A stretch of 20,937 nt of DNA, from NCBI RefSeq assembly GCF_000003815.2, contig NC_049992.1, positions 2,780,581-2,801,517 on the forward strand. Direction: 5' to 3'. The stretch's first letter is position 1, and every line of letters starts with the position of its first letter. The stretch comes from Branchiostoma floridae (Eukaryota; Chordata; Leptocardii; Amphioxiformes; Branchiostomatidae). The position numbers and the translations under genes are program-made. Positions 1-7,610 of this stretch are shown here, in pieces. The notes under the pieces were generated by a model. It was not told the origin of the DNA and made no database searches. It saw only the letters and a list, made by a program, of their open reading frames with translations.

Positions 1-29
1 GCCGATTCGTGTCTAACAACCTGTATGCA

Positions 30-126
<97 letters not shown>

Positions 127-246
127 CTTAGGGAGAAAAAGAAAGGGGGTGAGAGAGAAAGATAGAGAGAGAGGGGAGAGAGAGGGAGAGAGAGAGAAAC
201 TTTAAGATATAATAGGGAGAGAAACAGAGAAGGAGAGAGAGGGAGG
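1..246. repeat. (GT)n then (GA)n microsatellite
   Basis: Alternating TG runs from about 29 to 86, pure GA from 87 to about 121, then imperfect GA-rich sequence to about 246. It lies just 3' of the M4 exon's donor in the iGluR gene's sense. Confidence 0.95.
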
Positions 247-264
247 CGGGGAGAATACGCTCAC

Positions 265-475
265 CATGTAGAACCAGGCGATCTCGCACGCGGCCACGAT
301 CAAAGCCAACCCCGCCCCCATTCCCAGAATGCTCAGGATCCCGTAGAACTCGGCGATCTCGTGACCTTCAGCGCTGCTGACGGAGTTTGACCCCCCGTGA
401 AGGTCACACCCAGAAGCCGGCCACCATTTTGTTCTCAACTCGTCGAGTTCTCCTCTCTCTTTCATCTCAAGAGCG
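265..475 (-). CDS. iGluR exon: end of S2 and M4
   Basis: The 211-nt exon starts after acceptor ttgttttgcag with one nucleotide that completes a Ser codon. It encodes ALEMKERGELDELRTKWW, Cys432, and M4 (EFYGILSILGMGAGLALIV...), ending ...WFYM. The donor ATG|GTGAGC follows, so the cytoplasmic tail is probably on further exons left of the window. If the intron is retained, the frame runs 21 more codons through GA-rich sequence to a stop at 202. Confidence 0.92.
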
Positions 476-3400
476 CTGCAAAACAATGGAGATATATTAA
501 AACAAGACGTATCTTTCGTGTTGGGATTCGACAGTCGGGAGTTATGCCTTTATTGAACGGGGGCCGATATCGACTTTCAATCACCTTAACCCATCGCCGA
601 AGTCACGTGACATGTGTGCCCAAGTTCGTGTGTCTATGCAATAGATTCCTTGACCGATAAAATGTTTTCTTTCGGCGCGTGGAATGAATATTTAAAAATT
701 TGTTAAAGGCACCTACTAGTAGGCGAGTTATTGGTGACATATGCTAGTTGGACAACCGGTTTTAAAGTTTTAGAGAAATTAATGTCCTCCCTGCATCACA
801 TAGTGCATAGGGTGATGTTTCAACAGCCATTGGGTCACACAACTTTGTGCAATCCCTACAGCAGGGACAGAGATTGCACGGCGGGAGGTAGTGACTGCTA
901 AGTGTTAAGCAGAGAGGACAATATTTACCATTTTTAAAGTATTTCGTATGACTCAGCCACGGGGATCAAATTCAAGACCTACTGGATGTAAGGCGAAGAA
1001 TCTACCCACTTGCCATTTGCACTGGTGCAACAAATCTTCGGAAAATATGAAAAGACAAATACTCTATTGGAGTGTATACGTGTAACGCACCTTATGGTGA
1101 GTTCCTCTGTGTATGGGGCTGCCGTGAGGCAAAGGTCCAGGTTTAACCATCTAACATGGCGGACAATGTCCACGTCATGATCACGTGAGTTTAAACATTG
1201 TACGCACCTTATAGTGAGTTCCTCTGTGTAGGGGCTGCCGTGCGGCAAGCCGATGGCGTAACTTCTGTGGAGGAAAGTGTTCCCCACCATCATCAACTCA
1301 CAATTGTTTGCCTCGTCATGGAGGACCTATAGAGTGAGAAGACGAAAAGAAGAATGTTATATGCTCCTAAATCTTCTCAACTTCCAGTTGAAAATGGTGA
1401 AAATGTACAGTATCTTAGGTATGTCATATATGTGTCTTGTCACGTGACAATGTCCATCAACCGTCACGTGACAGAAAAACTCCAAGATGAGATCTCCGGG
1501 TTGATAAAGACAGACAGAGTTCGTCTCGAAAGCTTCCCCAAGCTATTACTTGAACTTTAATTGTGTGTATATTGTTGAGATTTTTTGTCAAATGTATCTT
1601 AGGCATGTTAAAGAAAGGAAAAAAAACGAAAGTGATGTCGATTTCATAACTCCGGCACAAGAAGACTTTTGAGACGACTGTGGATTAAGAAGCACTCGAT
1701 GCGTGTCTTCACTACAGCAGAATCGAGTAGTACGGTGAAGTGAGAAAGGAGTGACCTACATAAGCAAATATATGCATAATGCTTCCCTTTATAGTACCCC
1801 AGACTTTTAGAAATGAAATAAATACATTTTAGAATTTGAGTACAATTTCTTGAAAAAAAGAACTGATTGGTGTACCTGTGATTTCGTGCAAGCAAAATGA
1901 TACATTGGCAGTAGAAAAGCGAACTATCCAATCCTAACATCTGCTTAGAAATTTGACAGTAGATGCATACTGTAAACATGCATACAGAGGACGATGGAAG
2001 CTTGCTGCCTAATGTGCCTTACGGCACGGGAAGACCTAAGGTCTAAGGTCTAAGTATACTGTAAAACACAAGACACTGTTGTGTCGCTTTGTTTATACCC
2101 CTCCACTATACTAGGGCGGCACTCTCGCCACGCTCTCTCCAAAACCTAGTTAAACTTTGACAGAATTTTATAGAAAAACCCCGAATATTTTGACGTTTTG
2201 CGTGTTTTGTTGTCTTTTCAGTCACGCTGCTAATTTTTTCTATAAAAATCATACTTTTCGTTTGATACACCCATTATGAATCTGTTTAAGGTCTCAGTGA
2301 AAAGCAGTGCGATCACCGTCTAGTGAAAATAGAGGTGACCTAACCTCGTACTCCACAAACGGTCCGTCGTGTAAGAAGACGTAGTTCCCCTGTCGCACCC
2401 TGTCCACAGCCTCGTGGAGGCTTCGCTGCAGCCCGTCTTCCTGCAGCTGTATCTCTCTCCACAGCTTTCCGTACAGCGTCTCTAAACCTGTAATATACCG
2501 TGTGAAATTAGCCTCGAGCAGGCTTTTCTGCAACTCATCTGTCAATGTGGGGAAGTATACACGACCATCTACCACAGCTGGCAGTGCAGAGTATTCACTC
2601 TAGATTAGTCTTGATTAGTACATATGCATGTGCATATCATCTGTTGTAAACTTGATACCTAAGCTATAATTTGACTCACATAACGTTTTCATAATGGAAA
2701 CATGCCTTTTTCCTTTTTTCCCTTCTTGCTTCCTTTTATGATTCCCATCTAAACAGACCATAATCATGTCAATTGACTGTGAACCATACAGAAAGTCAAA
2801 TCAAATTCATCGCACAAAACATACAGCGGTAATACAGTACAGAACAGTGCAAAAGGTTCTAAACCGCATTGATCTATGTCTAATTTCTAATACAATTCTA
2901 TCTAATAGGGAGTAGCTAGGGACTACATGGCACATGTATATAGAACCCAGCTCGCTTGACCTGTCTCACCGGCCTGGTGTTCCAGGAAGCTCTGGAAAGC
3001 CGAGTCTTCGAATATCCCGTATCCGATTTCCGTCTGACCAATCAGATCGTCTGGCGAGTTGATTGACGTCTGGAGGGACTTGACGGTGAGCGAGGCGGCC
3101 AGGTTGGCGGTGTAGGTGTTCACCACCACGAGGGTGAAGATTCCCCAGGCCAGCGCGAGGACCCGGATGGAGATCCCACCAGGAACCGCGATGTCTGGAA
3201 CAAGGGTTGGAATTGATTAAGATTCTTTTGTATTCTGATTCTTTCTCTCCTAGCTCTCTCTCTCTCCCTCCCTCCCTCTTTCTCTCTCTCTCTCTCTCCC
3301 TCCCATGGGTTTCATCATGTAGAATGACCCATGCCTTACCTCCAGTTATCCAGCCGACGGAGAGCCATACGGTGGTTCCCAAGTTCACGCCTTCGTCGCT

Positions 3401-5395
3401 AAGAGCGCCCCTGGTGAACGCGCTGCGCATTGCAGCTAGCAGGACCATGAGAACGGCCACGCCCAGCAGACAGCCAATCACCGTCAGCCATACCTGTGAC
3501 GAAGGCATGGCAACTTTGAAGGCAGCAGAACACAGTTCTCGGCTTGTAGGGATTTGTGCATTAGATCTCGAGAAACACGAAAAACAAAGTGTGCTGAAAG
3601 TGGTACAATGTACAAAATAACTGAAATCTTTTTTTGATGTTTTTTTTTTTCAAAATTTTGTCACCTTCTCGTAAATGGCGTCATGTGTGACTTACTCAGG
3701 GAAACCAGTTGGTAAAGGCATGCCGGACCGGACAAACTTCACAATCTTATGAATTGATGATAAACCTGAGTTCGATAGAGTTATTATACAGTATAGTTAT
3801 TATCCCGCGCGTGGCTCACGTGTAAATTCATATAGTGCTCTAAGATCGCGATCTCGCAACTTTTTTTACCTCCACGTCATAGCTACTGTTTAACCCATAG
3901 CTGTGTTGATCTTCAAATGACGTCATGGTCACGTGAATGTTTAGCACGCTATAGGAGTTTCACTACCGCATATGCAGTATATACAGCATGGAACTGTGTG
4001 TTTTTTGTGTCATGAATTTTTCATTCCAACCTACCTCTAGTTCAAACGGTTTCAGGAACGCCCAGTAGTCGTGGTGCGCGTGCGCGTCAGGCACCTTCAT
4101 TAGCATACCGATGCCGTATTCCATATAAGGCTTGGTGAAGTCGATGACGTCCTCCCGGTATGACGTAATGGTTAGAGGCGCCACTATCATGTCAGCTTTC
4201 TGAGGAAAATAGTGACAGAAATTTCAGAAATAGTAGCCGCCGAAGTCTCTAGCAGACTACGGGTCGCTGGAAAACCGTAGAACAGCGCGCGACCTGCGGA
4301 CCTGCAGGTCGCGTGCTGTTCCCTAGCCGGCTACACTCCTCTGGCCGGCTTACTCCTCTATTTGTTCCATTTCTACGGTTTTCCAGCGACCCGGAGTCTG
4401 GTAGAGACTAGCCGTCGGACAGGAGACGCTGCATGCAAAGATCGTCTTGCTGAAGAAAAACACGACGTTTTCTTACCACCGTAACAATCACCAATATTCC
4501 CTATAAATACGCCCTTGCAAAGTCAAAGTGACGCGACGAAACTCACGTACGTGTCAATTGTACGTGTGAATGAACGTGTGAATTGTACGTTCGCTGTAGA
4601 AACTTCCGTCGTGGACTTCTTCACATTTGGGTCAACCGACATTATATGGATGAGTGAGTGAATGACTTATTGCGCAATAATGGCATCGATGGCAATACTT
4701 ACACCATGAACGATGTCCCCCACCGCCCCGGTCCATCCTTCGCCTTCGTGATACGTCCCCTCATGCCCATCGTGCGCCTCTAGCAGCTCGTACGTGAACT
4801 GCAGCTTGTAGGCCAGAACGTCTAAGAAGTCCACGCAGAAGCCCCGCCAGGTGGTCTTGTTGTTGGAGGTCGACTTTATGGCGAAAGGCTCTTCCTGATA
4901 AAAATATTGATACATATGAAATTCAAAGCATCGATCCAACTGGCGACAAGCGCTTTGGTAGCAAAGTCTTACACACCACCCCAGCGCTGGTCACCTGTTG
5001 GATTCATGTACTAGCATCCTCCAAGCAGAGGTCGGGTCGCGGAGATAGTAGTGGTCGGGATTTTTACTGGCCAGATTCCCGGGCACAACTATCTCCGCGA
5101 CCCAACCTCTGCTTGGAGAATAGGATTCATTTCAGGCTCTAGCATGCCCCCTTAGCTCAACCCTATTTTTATTCTTTTGTCTATTAATTTATGTATTGGT
5201 TTGTCCAGCACGCACAGATTTGCCCAACATATGCCAATGATTGGTTTTGTAGAAAAAATTCGACGTAACAATATTTAATGGATGCTTACCTCGAAAGTCA
5301 CGACCCGAAAGAACCTTCCTGTATAAAAAACAGAAACTATTGTCCAGTCAACCAATCAAGCAAGTATGCAATCACTCAATCACCCACCGACCCAC

Positions 5396-5430
<35 letters not shown>

Positions 5431-7289
5431 CGGGAAATTGGACGAATAGAGGGAATAGTACTAGGGAGAGGAGTCTCTGGTCGTGTAATGGCGTCTCTGG
5501 CCGGCCGACTTCCCTAGCACACTATTCCCTCTATAAGTCCAATTTCTACTATTTGACCAGAAATCCGCGGAGCCTGGTAGAGCGCTAGCTCCTAGCCAAT
5601 TATCTAATTTTTTTTGTGTCCCGAATTCTACGATCCGTAAACCCGAAGGAATGTCTGTTGGAGACTACTATACCAAATTGCTGGATCAAAACAAACCGTA
5701 CCGTTTTAAGAGGACACAAGTAAAAAGAACGCACCGTTCAGTGACTGCTGGCTCGGCGCTGTTGTGTTGCTGGTCCGGCCAGTCGCACAAGCCCAGCACG
5801 CGGACACAAGAAGTACGGAGAACCACATCTCTTGTATGCCGTGTGTCTCCTGGATCACAAGGTTGCGGGTTCGGATCCCGGGTCAGGCCAGACGTCGATG
5901 CTCAAAAAATTTCCAATCGCAGGCTACCTGTTGTTCCTCCGTTGAAAGAGAGCCAGACCTAAAAAAAGCACGGTACAGAATTAGCCTGGCGGCAGTTATC
6001 GGTAGAGTAGAAGTGCCACCCGCACGTATACGCAGGTCGTCGATGACTGACAGTCAGGATCTAATAGGTGGCCTCGCCTAAATGGTACAATAATCTACGT
6101 GATTAAGACCTCATTTACCTGTTCTTTCATATCAAGGACATGCGGTTATAATTACGATCGCGATTTTTAGACTCCGTTGCAGTCTTCGGAACGGGGCTGG
6201 GTTTTTTTTTTGGGGGGGGGGGGGGGAGTTGGTCCGCGATTTTCAACGTTGGCTGGGTTCTCTTGTGCCGGGAAAGGGAGTTTGCCGAGGAAGGGAGTTT
6301 GCTGTGAAAGGGAGTTTGCCGTGATGAGACGGGGGAAACTCCCTTTCAACATACTGTTGTTTACCTACTAGCACACCCAACGAGCAATTTTCTCACCATC
6401 TGCACTAATTGATTAGAATACGTGTAATGGGCAACAGATCAATCTATGCGTGCGTGAAAAATAACAAGAAAGGTGCTTAGCCCTCAATAAAAAAGCAGAT
6501 AAAAGCTATAAAGACTGTTAAAAGTGGCAGTAGAATGACCTTCTAATAGTAAAATCCACGTGCGATTTCCGGTACAACAAACACTTTTTCATAACGTGCA
6601 ATTTCTGTATATTTAGCACACCTGTTTTCCCTGTATATAGCCTGTCCCATGTGGACTGGGTCGTGCCCCTGACGTCATAGTTCGTGCCGCCAGGGATTTG
6701 ATGAGCAACTTTTCCGCCCAAATGGTTCGACCTCGGCCGACCCTTTCATGTAGTAAATGTGTCTAAATAGAAGAGCTAATTAATCTTCTCGGCTTAATAG
6801 GGTAGCGTCGACTCTTTGCCAACACGAGGACCTGAGTCATCGAGTTTTGGACTTCTGGTCTATCTCCTTTGGGATAATATTTGAGCTTAACTGTTTTTTC
6901 TTCTTCTTACATTTACTGAGAAGACGTAACGACAAAACACGCAAGCTCGCAGCTTACGCTCATGTCGTCATAAATAAAGTGCATGGAAACAAAAACAGAC
7001 AAGCAAAGCACAAGAGTAACATTATATAGTAATGAGGGTCACAAAATCATAAACCTAACCTGAACTGTTTCGGGATCACCTAATTTTTTTTACCTCTACA
7101 TTACTAGTACACTATTTTTACCCATTTCCAAAACTGGGAGCATGGCTATGATCTGCGACCAACAGCCACTAAAGTGACTGACTAGGCTGGATGTACATAC
7201 CTGTAGTAAACTGCTATAGAACTGGAAATGTCGACGTACCAAACTCCAACGCTGTCGAAGTAAAGTCTGCCTGTGACCACGGTGTACAG
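265..7289 (-). CDS. Ionotropic glutamate receptor subunit, partial multi-exon gene (ten exons)
   Basis: Ligand-gated cation channel subunit of the plasma membrane. Exons in transcript order: 7289-7201, 6731-6622, 5318-5290, 4894-4703, 4199-4035, 3493-3340, 3194-2970, 2487-2345, 1326-1208, 475-265. They total 1437 nt (479 codons, numbered here from the first codon seen) with compatible phases and no stop. Layout: end of the amino-terminal domain 1-66, S1 about 67-195, M1 196-217, pore loop about 236-252, M3 about 256-281, S2 about 282-445, M4 about 449-478. Family hallmarks are EEPF (77-80), APLTIT with the ligand Arg155, YTANLAA (274-280), and a Cys378-Cys432 pair followed by a typical M4. 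The N-terminal exons are not identified and the 3' end probably lies beyond the left edge. Odd: Gly246 at the Q/R/N site, and Ala312-Phe313 at the Ser/Thr ligand site. The subfamily is uncertain. The lancelet-rich Epsilon or Phi groups are candidates by inference only. Confidence 0.9.
476..1084. other. iGluR intron sequence, no gene
   Basis: Intronic on the minus strand. It holds one perfect palindromic E-box, GTCACGTGAC, at 602-611 and the partial exon duplication at its right end. Otherwise no coding pattern or recognisable repeat was seen. Confidence 0.6.
1085..1132 (-). repeat. Tandem copy of the 3' end of an iGluR exon, with its own splice donor
   Basis: About 47 nt match 1202-1248 at three differences, including a one-nucleotide insertion, at a spacing of 117 nt. 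The copy holds the exon end ...PYTEELTI and its donor AAG|GTGCGT. The minus-strand frame stays open from the real exon through the copy, and 117 is 39 codons. The second donor could therefore be used without changing phase. No acceptor of its own is obvious. Confidence 0.7.
1208..1326 (-). CDS. iGluR exon: end of S2 before M4
   Basis: The 119-nt exon lies between acceptor cttctcactctatag and donor ATAAG|GTGCGT (phase 0 in, 2 out). It reads VLHDEANNCELMMVG..., then YAIGLPHGSPYTEELTI. This is the conserved C-x-x-x-x-VG...YgiaLpkGSpy segment that precedes the last S2 helix. Cys378 should pair with Cys432 of the following exon. Its last 40 or so nucleotides, donor included, are duplicated 117 nt downstream (see 1085-1132). 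Confidence 0.85.
1327..2344. other. iGluR intron of 1018 nt
   Basis: It holds the E-box pair, three tandem TAAGGTC-like units near 2037-2053, and a small hairpin: TTTTATAGAAAAA at 2166-2178 with its reverse complement at 2235-2247. The loop contains TTTTGTTGTCTTTT, also found in the loop of the fold-back at 7351-7610, so the two may be related MITE remnants. No coding exon was recognised. Confidence 0.55.
1439..1472. promoter_or_regulatory. Pair of palindromic E-boxes GTCACGTGAC
   Basis: Two perfect 10-bp palindromes lie at 1439-1448 and 1463-1472, 24 bp apart, inside the 1327-2344 intron. A third identical copy is at 602-611, and TCACGTGA cores occur at 1181-1188 and 3929-3936. GTCACGTGAC is the classic USF/MITF/TFEB-type site. 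Function here is inference. Confidence 0.35.
2345..2487 (-). CDS. iGluR exon: middle of S2
   Basis: The 143-nt exon lies between acceptor tatattacag and donor GAG|GTTAGG (phase 1 in, 0 out). It reads LETLYGKLWREI..., then AVDRVRQGNYVFLHDGPFVEYE. This matches the S2 helix and the YafiyD..v.eY motif. Asp362 aligns with the ligand-amine acidic residue (Glu705 in AMPA, Asp732 in GluN1). The pocket therefore keeps Arg and Asp while the Ser/Thr pair upstream is lost. Confidence 0.92.
2970..3194 (-). CDS. iGluR exon: pore exit, M3 gate and start of S2
   Basis: The 225-nt exon lies between acceptor ttgttccag and donor GCCG|GTGAGA (a second, weaker in-frame donor lies 9 nt downstream at ACAG|GTCAAG). 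It encodes IAVPGGIS, M3 (LALAWGIFTLVVV), the gate NTYTANLAASLTV and the S2 start DDLIGQTEIGYGIFEDSAF. The canonical gate is SYTANLAAF. Here Thr replaces the first Ser, and Ser replaces the final Phe. In IFEDSAF the residues aligned with AMPA Ser654/Thr655 are Ala312/Phe313. Confidence 0.95.
3247..3304. repeat. CT-rich microsatellite
   Basis: An impure (CT)n/(CCCT)n tract sits in the short 145-nt iGluR intron between the pore-loop and M3 exons. Confidence 0.9.
3340..3493 (-). CDS. iGluR exon: M1 and pore loop
   Basis: The 154-nt exon lies between acceptor cgtcacag and donor GGAG|GTAAGG (phase 0 in, 1 out). It encodes M1 (VWLTVIGCLLGVAVLMVLLA...), a short cytoplasmic linker, and the first half of the re-entrant pore loop, TVWLSVGWITG. 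Aligned on S-x-G plus three residues, the last Gly (residue 246) occupies the Q/R/N selectivity position (Gln or Arg in AMPA/kainate, Asn in NMDA subunits). The first residue of the next exon is Asp247, an acidic residue next to the filter. Confidence 0.92.
4035..4199 (-). CDS. iGluR exon: S1 core with ligand Arg, up to M1
   Basis: The 165-nt exon (55 codons, phase 0/0) lies between acceptor ttttcctcag and donor GAG|GTAGGT. It reads KADMIVAPLTITSYRED..., then a DFTKPYMEYGIGMLMK strand, and ends at KPFELE just before M1. APLTIT plus Arg155 is the pocket that holds the amino-acid ligand's alpha-carboxyl in all iGluRs. This is the clearest single piece of evidence for the family. Confidence 0.95.
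4244..4409. mobile_element. Fold-back (MITE-like) element in an iGluR intron
   Basis: Terminal inverted arms of 39 bp (4244-4282 and 4371-4409) match at 37 of 39 positions. The flanks TAGCCGCCGA and TAGCCGTCGG look like a decayed 9-10 bp target duplication. A second inverted repeat is nested inside (4281-4297 with 4304-4320, 17 bp, one mismatch). No coding capacity. The right end resembles that of the element near 5434-5590 (GGAGNCTGGTAGAG, then CTAGC). Confidence 0.8.
4703..4894 (-). CDS. iGluR exon: S1 ligand-binding segment
   Basis: The 192-nt exon (64 codons, phase 0 at both ends) lies between acceptor tttttatcag and donor GGT|GTAAGT. It contains EEPFAIKS, GFCVDFLD, FTYELLEAHDG and GWTGAVGDIVHG, which are the standard order of S1 motifs (EePFv, GyCvDLl, fkYel..dg, WnGmvGel). 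N88-K-T is a potential glycosylation sequon. The next exon completes the ...G-KADMIVAPLTIT motif. Confidence 0.93.
5019..5118. mobile_element. Fold-back element, 31-bp arms
   Basis: Inverted arms at 5019-5049 and 5088-5118 match at 30 of 31 positions around a 38-nt loop. It lies in the 395-nt iGluR intron between the microexon and the next S1 exon. It has no coding capacity. A recent insertion is likely given the near identity of the arms. Confidence 0.8.
5290..5318 (-). CDS. iGluR microexon: start of S1 (29 nt)
   Basis: This tiny exon has a strong acceptor (tttctgttttttatacag) and donor GAG|GTAAGC. It encodes RFFRVVTFE, the beta strand that opens the ligand-binding domain and leads straight into EEPF of the next exon (compare the family pattern LrVvT..EePF). 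It begins with the last two nucleotides of a codon and ends in phase 0. It is too short for ORF callers but fits the family exactly. Confidence 0.72.
5393..5430. repeat. (AATC)n tetranucleotide microsatellite
   Basis: About nine consecutive AATC units directly abut the next fold-back element. More degenerate copies extend left to about 5345. Confidence 0.95.
5434..5590. mobile_element. Fold-back element related to the one at 4244
   Basis: Inverted arms lie at 5434-5467 and 5511-5546, with a few mismatches and a 2-nt indel. The loop carries two copies of a GTCTCTGGNCG unit. The right shoulder (5561-5595, GGAGCCTGGTAGAG then GCTAGC) is like the right end of the 4244-4409 element. This suggests one family of non-autonomous elements in neighbouring introns. 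Confidence 0.7.
5855..5905 (+). repeat. Possible tRNA-derived SINE fragment (B-box-like)
   Basis: GGTTCGGATCC, set in GCGGGTTCGGATCCCGGG, differs by one base from the pol III B-box and T-arm consensus GGTTCGANNCC. No convincing A-box or tRNA fold was seen upstream, so this is at best a SINE remnant in an iGluR intron. Confidence 0.25.
6202..6226. repeat. T10-G15 homopolymer pair
   Basis: Ten T are followed directly by fifteen G, a G-run able to form unusual structures and a likely sequencing-error site. Just right of it (6271-6348), a unit like AAGGGAGTTTGCCG occurs three times, and the sequence then folds back (TGAAAGGGAGTTT at 6305-6317 with its perfect reverse complement at 6336-6348). 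Confidence 0.85.
6622..6731 (-). CDS. iGluR exon: linker between amino-terminal domain and S1
   Basis: The 110-nt exon reads ...VAHQIPGGTNYDVRG... and ends at donor ACAG|GTGTGC. IPGG...RG parallels the WPGG...PRG segment that precedes the ligand-binding core in NMDA-type subunits. Phase is correct on both sides: it contributes one nucleotide to a codon shared with the 29-nt exon, giving Gly. The chosen acceptor (ccgag|g) has a weak pyrimidine tract, so the upstream boundary is the least certain part. Confidence 0.5.
7201..7289 (-). CDS. iGluR exon: end of amino-terminal domain
   Basis: The 89-nt exon starts after an acceptor (cgtcacgcag) and ends at a good donor, AG|GTATGT. It reads TVVTGRLYFDSVG..., resembling the G-x-TG-x-L-x-FD-x-x-G motif near the end of iGluR/ANF-receptor type ligand domains. 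It ends with two nucleotides of a codon, which fits the one-nucleotide start of the next exon. The frame is open throughout. It was recognised by motif and phase only, so confidence is moderate. Any earlier exon should lie to the right, but none was found with confidence. Confidence 0.5.
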
Positions 7290-7350
7290 CTGCGTGACGC
7301 AAAACGTCCGAAAAGCTTTAAATACCAGTACTTAAGACGGCATCTAGCTA

Positions 7351-7610
7351 AAGGTGGTATCTCACTGCACTTGGGGCACCGGGGCGGCACTGTGGGGTTC
7401 GAAAGATTGCTCAACGAATTTCAGAGATAAAGAACGTGTTTTCTTACGTTTTTTTTTTTTTGTATTTTGTTGTCTTTTAAGTCATACTTGAAATTACGTA
7501 TTACGCAATATCTGAATTATAAAAAATCGGCGAAAATACCACAACAGTGCCGCAGTGAATGAACCCCGCAGTGCCACACCGGTGCTCTAAGTGCAGTGAG
7601 ATACCACCTT
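7351..7610. mobile_element. Fold-back element with 50-bp arms
   Basis: Arms at 7351-7400 and 7561-7610 are inverted copies, identical at 45 of 50 positions, around a 160-nt loop that includes a T12 run and TTTTGTTGTCTTTT. It lies just upstream (in the sense of the gene) of the first iGluR exon recognised. No open frame makes sense across it, and no clear target duplication was found. Confidence 0.75.

Noticed and set aside
979-1296. Minus-strand open frame of 105 codons as a single exon
   Set aside because: Only its first part is iGluR exon (1326-1208). The rest is intron that happens to be open and is reported as a possible alternative-donor extension.
3207-3620. Plus-strand open frame of 137 codons
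   Set aside because: Antisense to the iGluR pore-loop exon and crosses a CT microsatellite; a shadow frame.
5337-5430. Regularly spaced CAAT units that could look like a CRISPR or satellite array
   Set aside because: A plain tetranucleotide microsatellite without spacers, in eukaryotic DNA.
5855-5905. A tRNA gene suggested by a B-box-like T arm
   Set aside because: No acceptor stem, anticodon arm or A-box could be fitted; kept only as a weak SINE hint.
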